Assembly: GCA_964605095.1 (NCBI GenBank) | Contig: CAZSBS010000138.1 | Span: forward strand, 1 to 12,950 | DNA length: 12,950 nt | Origin: JAUWQU01 sp964605095 | Lineage (GTDB): Bacteria; Planctomycetota; Phycisphaerae; SM23-33 | Direction: 5' to 3' | Shown: positions 6,402 to 12,950 of the stretch, piece by piece | Layout: each line of letters begins with the position of its first letter | Position numbering within the stretch: the first letter of the stretch is position 1 | The notes under the pieces: generated by a model | What the model was told of the DNA's origin: nothing | What the model saw: the letters and a program-made list of their open reading frames with translations, nothing else | Databases searched by the model: none | Program-made: the position numbers and the translations under genes

Positions 6402-9306
6402 GGCCGGGCCTCCGGGGAGCCATTGGCGCCGGCACCCGTCGTGGGCGTCGAGGCCGGGCCGGTGCCCGCCGGCGAGGGCTCGCGGGCTTGCGCCAGCAGC
6501 CAGCGCCAGAACTCGACATTCTGCCTGTTGGCCTCGTTGGGCTTGCCGGGCTTTGCCTCGATTTCCAGGTTGCGGTTTGCGGCGAAGGTCGCATCGCCGA
6601 TCAGCACGACCTTGCCCGCCCCGAAGCTCGTCATGACGACCACGGCCTTGTCCCGCCGGGCGCGAACGAGCGTTTGCGTCCGGGTCCCTCCCCCAGCCAC
6701 CGGCCAGGCGGACTGGAAATGCACGGTCGCGCGGCGTTTTTTGCCTGATTTATCCGAAAGCCTGGTTGCGGCATTATCGCCGTCGGGAAGGTAACTCAGC
6801 CCAATCCGGCCCAGCGGCTGGGGCATGGGCGCGTTGGCGTTGGCCGGGGGCGGCGTGTCGCCCACGACCAGGCCGAAATCGGCAAGCATATCCGCGACGG
6901 CATCTTGCTGCTGCCACCCGGCCAGGCAGATGAACACTCCCCCCTTGCGAACGAAGCTCGACAGTTTGCGGCGCTCGTCGCCCGTAAACGCCCTCTGCGG
7001 GGCCACGGTAACGAACACGCCCGCCCGCTCGAGCCGCGCGGCGTCGAAGCGATCCATCGACATCACCACCATGCCACTTCGCACGAGCGTAAGTGCCAAC
7101 TCGTCCAGGCTGGCGGGCCGAGCCGGCAAGGTGCTGAAGTCGCCCAAGTGCGACCGATCTATGTACGCCAGGCCGTTCGGCGTCCGGCCGCGACCGTCGG
7201 GCAGCGGCTGACATCGCCGGTCCGTCGCCTGGGTCGATGCCCACAAGCCGCAGGCCAGGATGATGGCCACGGTGCCCGGCCGAAGCGCACCGGCCCTGCC
7301 GAGCAGCAGCATCGCAAGCACCGCCCCAGCCAGCAGGCAAACCGCCTGCCGCCAGAATGCCGCCGGGCTTGGTGGCCTGGCCGCGAGATAGCCCAACAGC
7401 CTGCCGACATACGCGTGCGAGCCAACGAGAGCAAGGTTGTCCAGGACCGCCCCGCCGGCCAGGGCGACGACGCTGCCCTTGCCCAGCTTCCGCTCGGCGG
7501 ACAGGATGAGGTCGCCGAGCTTCTCTCCGGCATCGTACTTGCCATTTGCGGGCGCGCCGGCGCCGCCGGCGTCGGGTGCGTCAGCCCAGCCCCATCGCCC
7601 CGCCAGCACCGGCCAGGCCGGCAACTCGATTGCCAGCGGCGCGCCGCCGGCTGGCCCGAAAACTCCCCCGCCGGCGCCGATGCCCGTCGTCGCCGGGTGC
7701 GAGAGGGCCTCGATGGACCCCGCCCAGCCCTTGACGGCCGGAATGGCCGCGCCGGGCCGCAGCCGCATCGACGCGGCGTGCAGCAACTCGTTGCACGGGC
7801 CGGTGGCATTGGCGTCGGATGATCCCGCCACCAGCAGCGATCCGCCGCCTCGGACGAAATCGCCGATCCTCGCAAGCTGCCCGTCCTGCCAAGGCCGGTT
7901 GGGATCGAGCACGAGCAGCACGCTGGCGCCCGCCAAGTCCGCCGGCGAGAGGTCCGCGGAAACGGACCATCGCCCGCCGAGGCTCTCGACGAAGTCGCCC
8001 AGCATGCCGAACGACTCCGCCTCGGCCAAGGAATCCAGCGTGACGACCTTCTTGCCCGCCAGCGAGCATGGCCCGGGCGAAAACGTCGCGGCAAACGGCA
8101 GCGCCGCCGCAACGACAATCGCCGCCGCCAGGCCCACAAGCCTTAGCCCGTTCGTAGTGACGCCGTGAGGCGTTATCNNNNNNNNNNNNNNNNNNNNNNN
8201 NNNNNNNNNNNNNNNNNNNNNNNNNNNNNNNNNNNNNNNNNNNNNNNNNNNNNNNNNNNNNNNNNNNNNNNNNNNNNCGCCGCCAGGCCCACAAGCCTTA
8301 GCCCGTTCGTAGTGACGCCGTGAGGCGTTATCCCGTTCGTAGTGACGCCGTGAGGCGTTATCCCGTTCGTAGTGACGCCGTAAGGCGTTATCTCGTTCGT
8401 AGTGACGCCGTGAGGCGTTATCTCTGGGGCCGGCCAGGTCGACCAGCGGATCATTGCCGCCGCGATGGCCAGGTCGATCGCCCCGGCCAGGGCTGGCACA
8501 TTCCACGGCGCCAGCGTTCGGACGGCTGCCGCCCAGTCCCAGAGCCGCCGCGCGGTATCCGGCAAGGTCGAGACGATCCGCGGGCAAAAAGCCAGCACCA
8601 CGAGGTAAAGCAGGTGCCCCGCCACTATCGTAAAGAATATCAGCAGCCCGCGATAAACCCTTCGCCTCCGCATGGCCGGCAGGTAGCCCGCCAGTAGCGC
8701 CAGCATCGTTACGAGAAAATCCACCCCGCCGAAGGTCGCACCGGTCCACAGCGGGCGATCCGCCGCAGCCGAGCCCGCCAGGCCCAGCACCCGCCCGAGG
8801 CGATCTGCGGCAACCCACAGGACCGGCACGGACGCAACCAGCAGCCGCCAGAGAGCCAGGACCACCAGCGCCTGGGCGACCGTAACGAGCGCCCGCTTGG
8901 CTGGGGCCTCCTTCGTCGCCGCCAGCAGCGCCGCCAGTAGTGCCGCCGCCAGGATGTTCAACTCGGCCAACCGGGATGCACCCATCGCTACGACGAATAC
9001 GCCGCCGATGATCAGCATAAGCCCGGCCGCCTTCCGGCGAGGCCGAAACACGCGATCCGTAAACACAGCCAGCGCCAGCGCCGCCCACATCAGGGCGTGT
9101 CGAAGGGCGTCGTCGAGCATGCCGACCGACCCGGCCGCGATCCACCCGCCGGCCAGACAGCTCAGGCATGCCGCCGCCGCCGGGATGGGCACCTCGCCAG
9201 TAGCGACATGCTTGGCACCGGTCAGCCGGTCTTTCGGCGCGGCGGAACCGCCGGCCCGGCCGGCCGGGCCAACGGCGATGTCGTGAACTTCCTGCGCCAT
9301 TTGCAT
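6398..9306 (-). CDS. Large membrane protein with two DUF4350/GATase-like domains, interrupted by an assembly gap
   Basis: First gene of the minus-strand operon. As assembled it is split by 100 Ns and a frame change; removing the Ns and one of two identical 55-bp flanks (155 bp) gives one 917-residue frame. The N-terminal 290 residues carry about seven membrane segments with no recognised family. Residues 296-335 are four copies of the 10-mer ITPHGVTTNG (variants HY and GE), encoded by a 30-bp DNA repeat. A membrane segment (336-356) precedes a GATase/DUF4350-like domain (about 365-590) containing ASVLLVLDPNRPW and FVRGGGSLLVAGSS. Two membrane segments (about 595-640) and a second domain follow (about 655-890), with FVRKGGVFICLAG and GKVVLIGDATF. 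ATG 9306 and ATG 9300 are the candidate starts; an in-frame TGA at 9333-9331 rules out anything longer. The stop overlaps the ATG of the 1020-residue gene. Function unknown. Confidence 0.75.
8178..8277. other. Scaffold gap of 100 Ns
   Basis: Exactly 100 Ns, the conventional length for a gap of unknown size. Bases 8123-8177 before it and 8278-8332 after it are identical (55 bp), so the two contig ends overlap and the gap probably holds nothing except possible extra copies of the adjacent 30-bp repeat. Confidence 0.9.
8302..8421 (+). repeat. Tandem array of four 30-bp REP-like units (family A) within a gene
   Basis: Units at 8302-8331, 8332-8361, 8362-8391 and 8392-8421 differ at only one or two bases; another copy at 8147-8176 lies across the gap and is probably the same copy as the first. 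Each contains GTAG followed by the TGACGCC, GTGA (or GTAA), GGCGTTA hairpin, the same unit as at 2148-2175. Thirty bases is a multiple of three, so the host reading frame is kept and a 10-residue repeat is added. True copy number may be larger than assembled. Confidence 0.85.
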
Positions 9307-9376
9307 AAGTATCCCGCGCCCGGCCGGTAATCACAAGGTTTTGGCCGAGATGCCTTTGCGGGCCAGGGGAATCAGG

Positions 9377-9412
9377 GATAGGTCCTATAGGACCCATGGG
9401 ACCCACGGCACT
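9377..9412. repeat. 9-bp periodic motif with a 14-bp perfect palindrome
   Basis: Successive 9-mers are GATAGGTCC, TATAGGACC, CATGGGACC and the degenerate CACGGCACT (pattern NATRGGWCC). Within it GGTCCTATAGGACC (9381-9394) is a perfect palindrome. It could be an operator for either divergent unit or a fragment of an interspersed repeat. Confidence 0.5.
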
Positions 9413-9434
9413 CAAAATTAGCCAACCGGCAGCC

Positions 9435-9462
9435 TTGGTGAGTATTCGACGCAGCCTAGAAT
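9435..9462 (+). promoter_or_regulatory. Candidate sigma-70-type promoter of nifU-nifS
   Basis: TTGGTG (9435-9440) and TAGAAT (9457-9462) are separated by 16 bp, giving a start of transcription about 55 bp ahead of the nifU ATG. The match is imperfect and the planctomycete consensus is not well defined, so this is only a candidate. Confidence 0.35.
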
Positions 9463-9524
9463 TACGTGCAACCCTAGCGGGCCGTTTGTACCATGGAGTA
9501 ACGCACAGGAAAGGATCGCCACGC

Positions 9525-10388
9525 ATGTGGGATTATACCAAAGCCGTCAAGGAACATTTCCTTAACCCCAAGAACGCCGGACAGATCGATAACCCGGACC
9601 TCGACGCCACGGTGGGCAACATCACCTGCGGCGACGCGCTTCGGCTCATGGTCAAGCTGGACCCCGACCAGCGGATCGTAGACGCCAAGTTCCAGACCTT
9701 CGGCTGCGCCAGCGCGATAGCCTCCAGCGACGCCCTGATCGAACTGATCATGGGCAAGACCCTCGATGAGGCTGGGAAGATCACCAACGATGACATCGCC
9801 CAATACCTCGGCGGGCTGCCCGACGAGAAGATGCACTGCTCGGTCATGGGCATGGAGGCCCTTCAGAAGGCCATCTCGCAGTTCAAGGGCGAGCCGTTCG
9901 CCCTGGAGGATGAGGGCGAGATCATCTGCCACTGCTTCGGAGTTACCGACAAGCTCATCGAGAAGGTCGTCGCCGAGCACGGGCTTAGGACGGTCGAGGA
10001 AGTGACGCACTACACCAAGGCCGGCGGCGGCTGCGGCGCCTGCCATCCCAAGATCGAGCAGATAATTGCCCGCGTGCAACGCTTGGCCGCCACAGCCAAG
10101 CCAAAGCCCGCCGAGGCCGCCCCAAAGCCGGTGCTGACCAACCTCCAGCGGATCAAGCGGATCGAGGAGGTAGTCGAGAGCGATATCCGCCCGATGCTCA
10201 AGGCCGATGGCGGCGACATCGACCTTATCGACATCGAGGGCAAGACGGTGAAGGTGGCCTTCCGCGGGCACTGCGCCTGGTGCCGCGTAAGGGACTTCAC
10301 ACTGGAAGGCACGGTGGCGGCCAAGCTGAGGGAAATGGTCGATCCGGACATCGTCGTCGTGGACGTCGGCGAGAAACTCAGCGAATAG
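9525..10388 (+). CDS. nifU: NifU, three-domain Fe-S cluster scaffold protein
   Basis: A 287-residue cytoplasmic scaffold on which Fe-S clusters are built from sulfur supplied by NifS. The IscU-like N-domain (1-125) has the three cluster cysteines C35, C61 and C105 plus Asp37. The middle [2Fe-2S] BFD-like domain has C135, C137, C170 and C173 (CHC and CGAC). After an Ala/Pro/Lys linker (188-202), the C-terminal Nfu domain (207-287) has the C250-x-x-C253 pair. All cysteines sit within one to three positions of those in the Azotobacter protein, and the length is close to the family's. ATG 9525 is preferred over upstream in-frame starts because AGGAAAGGA precedes it at 9507-9515 and the family begins MW(D/E)YT. 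nifS follows 19 bp downstream. Full-length NifU is used for general Fe-S assembly in several non-fixing lineages, and no nitrogenase gene is seen here. Confidence 0.95.
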   Translation: MWDYTKAVKEHFLNPKNAGQIDNPDLDATVGNITCGDALRLMVKLDPDQRIVDAKFQTFGCASAIASSDALIELIMGKTLDEAGKITNDDIAQYLGGLPDEKMHCSVMGMEALQKAISQFKGEPFALEDEGEIICHCFGVTDKLIEKVVAEHGLRTVEEVTHYTKAGGGCGACHPKIEQIIARVQRLAATAKPKPAEAAPKPVLTNLQRIKRIEEVVESDIRPMLKADGGDIDLIDIEGKTVKVAFRGHCAWCRVRDFTLEGTVAAKLREMVDPDIVVVDVGEKLSE

Positions 10389-10407
10389 CGAATGAGGTAC
10401 GGCCCTG

Positions 10408-11595
10408 ATGAGCGACGTGATCTATCTGGACAATAACGCCACGACGGCCGTGGCGCCGCAGGTCAGGGAGGCGATGGAGCCTTTCCTGACCGAGCTATAC
10501 GGCAACCCGTCGAGCATACACACCTTCGGCGGGCAGGTCGCCAAGCACGTGGACATCGCCCGCCAGCAGGTGGCTGAGTTGCTGGGCTGCCACCCGGCCG
10601 AGGTGCTCTTCACATCCTGCGGGACAGAGAGCGACAACGCCGCCATCCGATCCGCCCTGCCGGTCAACCCGCAGCGAAAGACCCTCGTGACCACCCGCGT
10701 CGAGCACCCGGCCGTGCGGAACACCTGCCACACCCTCGAACGGCCAGCGCCGATCGGCTTTGACAACCGCGTGATCGAGCTGCCCGTGGACTCCCGCGGC
10801 GAGTTGAGCCTGCCGGACGTGGGCAACGCCCTGGACGAGAACGTGGCCGTCGTGTCCATCATGTGGGCGAACAACGAAACCGGCGTGATATTCCCCGTCG
10901 AGACCATCGCCGACATGTGCCGCGACCGAGGCATACTCTTCCACACCGACGCCGTCCAGGCAGTCGGCAAGATCCCGATCAATCTTGCGGGCACCGCGAT
11001 AGACATGCTGAGCCTGTCCGGCCACAAGCTGCACGCGCCCAAGGGCGTCGGGGCGCTGTACGTCCGCCACGGGTGCCGGTTCCAGCCGTTCGTCGTCGGC
11101 GGGCACCAGGAGCACAACCGCCGGGCCGGGACGGAATCCGTGCCGCTGATCGTCGCGCTGGGCAAGGCCTGCGAGCTTGCCGGGGCGAACCTCGATCGCG
11201 AGCGAACAGCCGTGCGGGCTTTGCGGGACAAGCTCGAAAAGGCCCTGCTGGCGAGCTGCCCGGACGCCCGGCTCAACGGGCATCCCGAGCACCGCCTGCC
11301 GAACACGTCCAACATCAGCTTCGAGTACATCGAGGGTGAGAGCATCCTGCTGATGCTCGACGAGTACGGCATCTGCGCCTCGAGCGGCTCGGCCTGCACC
11401 ACCGGCAGCCTGGAGCCCAGCCACGTCATGCGGGCAATGGGCATCCCATACACAGCCGCCCACGGCTCGATCCGCTTCAGCCTGAGCGTTTACAACACCG
11501 AAGCCGAGATCGACAAGGTGATCGAGGTTCTGCCGCCCATCATCCGCCGGCTGAGGGAAATATCGCCCTTCGGGCGGGCACCGGCGAAGGGGTGA
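10408..11595 (+). CDS. nifS: NifS, class I cysteine desulfurase
   Basis: A 395-residue pyridoxal-phosphate enzyme that converts L-cysteine to L-alanine and leaves a persulfide on its active-site cysteine for transfer to NifU. The N-terminus YLDNNATT (6-13) is typical. PLP-site residues are visible: H100 (VEH), N155 (WANNETG), D181 and Q184 (HTDAVQ), and the Schiff-base lysine K207 in SGHK. The catalytic C330 lies in SSGSACTTGSLEPSHV, the long-loop form that marks group I (NifS/IscS) enzymes. GAGG at 10394-10397 provides the ribosome site, 10 bp before the ATG. It follows nifU by 19 bp and the two are almost certainly cotranscribed. IscS-type naming is possible, but pairing with a three-domain NifU favours NifS. 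Confidence 0.95.
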   Translation: MSDVIYLDNNATTAVAPQVREAMEPFLTELYGNPSSIHTFGGQVAKHVDIARQQVAELLGCHPAEVLFTSCGTESDNAAIRSALPVNPQRKTLVTTRVEHPAVRNTCHTLERPAPIGFDNRVIELPVDSRGELSLPDVGNALDENVAVVSIMWANNETGVIFPVETIADMCRDRGILFHTDAVQAVGKIPINLAGTAIDMLSLSGHKLHAPKGVGALYVRHGCRFQPFVVGGHQEHNRRAGTESVPLIVALGKACELAGANLDRERTAVRALRDKLEKALLASCPDARLNGHPEHRLPNTSNISFEYIEGESILLMLDEYGICASSGSACTTGSLEPSHVMRAMGIPYTAAHGSIRFSLSVYNTEAEIDKVIEVLPPIIRRLREISPFGRAPAKG

Positions 11596-11683
11596 AGAGA
11601 TTTGCGCTGTCGTGTTACGCGGCACGTATCATTACTCGCTGGGTGAACTGCCCGTAGTCAGCAATAAACGAAGCGAGGATAAG

Positions 11684-11690
11684 AGGAGAA
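11684..11690 (+). promoter_or_regulatory. Ribosome binding site of the HAF-repeat gene
   Basis: AGGAG within AAGAGGAGAA lies 8 bp before the ATG at 11697 and fixes that start. The 101-bp gap after nifS contains no clear terminator; the gene probably has its own promoter, but I cannot pick one with confidence. Confidence 0.6.
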
Positions 11691-11696
11691 GCCGAA

Positions 11697-12950
11697 ATGG
11701 TTCACAAACCGAGTTCGATAATCCTGGCCGCGGTCGTGGCGATCGGGTTGGGGGCGACGGCTCAGGCGGGCGTGCTGCTGGTAGCCGGCTCGCCGGGGTA
11801 TGACCCGGACACGTCCACGGGGCTCAAGGACGGCGAAATAGTCTACGCACCGGGCTGGGGCGTGAACAACAGCGGCATGGCCGTGGGGTCCTCGGTGAGT
11901 TACATCAGCGGCAGCCCCATGGGCAGCCGCGGCGTGCGTTGGGACTACACGGGCACCGCCGCCACCGAACTAGGCAATCTGGGCACCTCATCCGGCATCA
12001 CGGACGCCTATGCCTACGCCGTCAACACCGTTGGCACGGCCGTGGGGTACGCGACGAAGTACGTCAGCGGCATCCCCGACCCCGTTTCCTTGGGCAGCCG
12101 CCCCGTGCGTTGGGACTACACGGGCACCGCCGCCACCGAACTGGGGAACCTGGGCACCACCGACGGCGTCAGCGGCTACACGGATGCCGTGGCCCTCGCC
12201 GTCAATGACGCCGGCACAGCCGTAGGGCGCTCAAATAAGTACGTCAGCAACGTCATGAATGGCACCCGCGCCGTGCGCTGGGATGCATCGGGCACTGTCG
12301 CCACCGAGTTGGACAATCTGGGCACCCGTGCCATTGGCGGCATCACGAGCGCTGAGGCCTACGCCATCAACACCGCCGGCATGTCCGTGGGGGCCGCGCT
12401 CGTGTGGAACGGCAACATCCCCCAGGGCGTCCGCGCCGTGCGTTGGGCCGCCTCGCCGAGCACCGCCGCCACCGAACTGGGGAACCTGGGTGGCATCACG
12501 GAGGCCCGCGCCCTCGCCATCAACGACGACGGCACGGCAGTGGGGTACTCGCAAAAGCCAGGCGCGGTATCCCAAGTAGGCAACCGCGCCGTGCGTTGGG
12601 CCGCCTTGAGCACCATCGCCACAGAGTTGGACAACCTTGGCCTGCGCAGCGACGACTTCACGGACGCCCGCGCCGTCGCCGTCAACGCCACGGGCACGGC
12701 CGTGGGATACTCGCAGAAGTACGACCTCGGCACCCTTGTGGGCACCCGTGCCGTGCGTTGGGACGGCTCTGGCATAGCCGCCACCGAGTTGGGCAACCTG
12801 GGCCTGGACACCAACGATTCCACCAACGCCTACGCCTGCGCCGTCAACAGCGCCGGCTCGGCTGTGGGATACTCACAGAAGTACGTTAGCAACAGCTACG
12901 TGGGCGACCGCGCCGTGATCTGGCTGCCGGACGCCAGCGCGATAGACCTG
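11697..12950 (+). CDS. Secreted HAF-type repeat protein, 3' end outside the window
   Basis: The frame is open for 418 codons from ATG 11697 to the last base, with no stop. Residues 1-24 are a Sec signal peptide (MVHKPSS, hydrophobic core, cleavage after AQA). The rest is a tandem repeat of about 51-57 residues; units beginning (R)AVRW start at 11928, 12099, 12267, 12432, 12585, 12747 and 12909. Each unit contains AVRWD, then TELGNLG, then a variable stretch, A(V/I)N..GTAVGYS and KYVS. This matches the pattern of the HAF family of extracellular repeats, which probably fold as a beta-propeller or solenoid. In planctomycetes such proteins often end in a PEP-CTERM sorting signal, but the C-terminus is not in view. 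It is downstream of nifS in the same direction but functionally unrelated to it. Role unknown, probably surface or matrix protein. Confidence 0.85.
   Translation, partial: MVHKPSSIILAAVVAIGLGATAQAGVLLVAGSPGYDPDTSTGLKDGEIVYAPGWGVNNSGMAVGSSVSYISGSPMGSRGVRWDYTGTAATELGNLGTSSGITDAYAYAVNTVGTAVGYATKYVSGIPDPVSLGSRPVRWDYTGTAATELGNLGTTDGVSGYTDAVALAVNDAGTAVGRSNKYVSNVMNGTRAVRWDASGTVATELDNLGTRAIGGITSAEAYAINTAGMSVGAALVWNGNIPQGVRAVRWAASPSTAATELGNLGGITEARALAINDDGTAVGYSQKPGAVSQVGNRAVRWAALSTIATELDNLGLRSDDFTDARAVAVNATGTAVGYSQKYDLGTLVGTRAVRWDGSGIAATELGNLGLDTNDSTNAYACAVNSAGSAVGYSQKYVSNSYVGDRAVIWLPDASAIDL

Larger units (their letters stand above)
9307..9524. other. Divergent intergenic region between the membrane operon and nifU
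   Basis: This 218-bp stretch separates the minus-strand operon from nifU-nifS and must carry promoters for both. It holds a 9-bp periodic, palindromic motif at 9377-9412 and a candidate nifU promoter at 9435-9462. I see no gene and no clear IscR-type operator. Confidence 0.55.

Noticed and set aside
5352..6794. 480-codon plus-strand frame across the two membrane genes
   Set aside because: Arg/Pro/Gly-rich composition and crossing a gene junction mark it as antisense noise.
8302..8421. CRISPR-like direct repeats
   Set aside because: The 30-bp units abut with no spacers and are read in frame in a gene; no cas genes are nearby.
9396..9524. 43-residue upstream extension of NifU
   Set aside because: Not part of the family, encodes the repeat-bearing intergenic DNA, and a good ribosome site precedes ATG 9525.
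6398..9526. A 1042-codon minus-strand frame spanning the gap
   Set aside because: Above the gap it is the wrong frame (Arg/Gly-rich, no membrane pattern); the true N-terminal frame starts at 9306 and joins after the 155-bp correction.
9525..11595. Nitrogen-fixation locus
   Set aside because: Only nifU and nifS are present; this pair also serves general Fe-S assembly, and no nifHDK or nif regulator is in the window.
10495..11625. 376-codon minus-strand frame opposite nifS
   Set aside because: nifS is certain from its PLP and cysteine motifs; the opposite frame has no recognisable features.

Overview
The window is GC-rich DNA from a bacterium that is most likely a planctomycete (Phycisphaerae-like). 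That guess rests on several things seen together: a Tat-exported S1 sulfatase with a Lys/Ala-rich tail, a probable quinoprotein (PQQ-propeller) C-terminus, a secreted HAF-type repeat protein, a full-length three-domain NifU beside NifS, very large membrane proteins, and many palindromic interspersed repeats. No rRNA or other marker gene is present, so the assignment is inference. The sequence holds a 100-N scaffold gap (8178-8277), so it comes from a draft or metagenome assembly.

Layout. 1-72 is the tail of a gene that begins before the window. 73-480 is non-coding and carries an inverted-repeat element with three hairpins (192-414). 481-2013 (+) encodes a Tat-secreted sulfatase. 2014-2262 is a convergent intergenic region with two inverted GTAG-headed hairpins. 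9306-2263 on the minus strand is a three-gene operon: a 917-residue membrane protein (broken in the assembly by the N gap), a 1020-residue membrane protein, and an MtfA-like M90 zinc peptidase. Both junctions are 4-bp ATGA stop/start overlaps. 9307-9524 is a divergent promoter region. 9525-11595 (+) is nifU-nifS, an iron-sulfur cluster assembly pair. 11697 to the window end (+) is a secreted HAF-repeat protein that runs off the edge.

How the genes work together. NifS (cysteine desulfurase) and NifU (scaffold) form a standard sulfur donor and scaffold pair; no nitrogenase genes are in view, so general Fe-S assembly is the likely role. The two large minus-strand proteins share one architecture: an N-terminal membrane bundle, a DUF4350/glutamine-amidotransferase-like soluble domain, a membrane hairpin, and a second such domain. 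They look like diverged paralogues translated together with a membrane-anchored metallopeptidase. Residues 155-285 of the 1020-residue protein resemble the exosortase/archaeosortase core, with candidate Cys195, Arg239 and His249. This operon is the best candidate here for an undescribed system, possibly envelope-protein handling, but its function is not established by the sequence.

The strongest direct observations are two. First, 55 bp are duplicated exactly on each side of the N gap, and removing the gap plus one copy (155 bp) restores one uninterrupted reading frame. Second, two families of REP-like hairpins headed by GTAG occur. One family shows compensatory stem changes between copies and has also expanded as an in-frame 30-bp tandem repeat in a gene. 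The other forms part of the C-terminal tail of the neighbouring gene.
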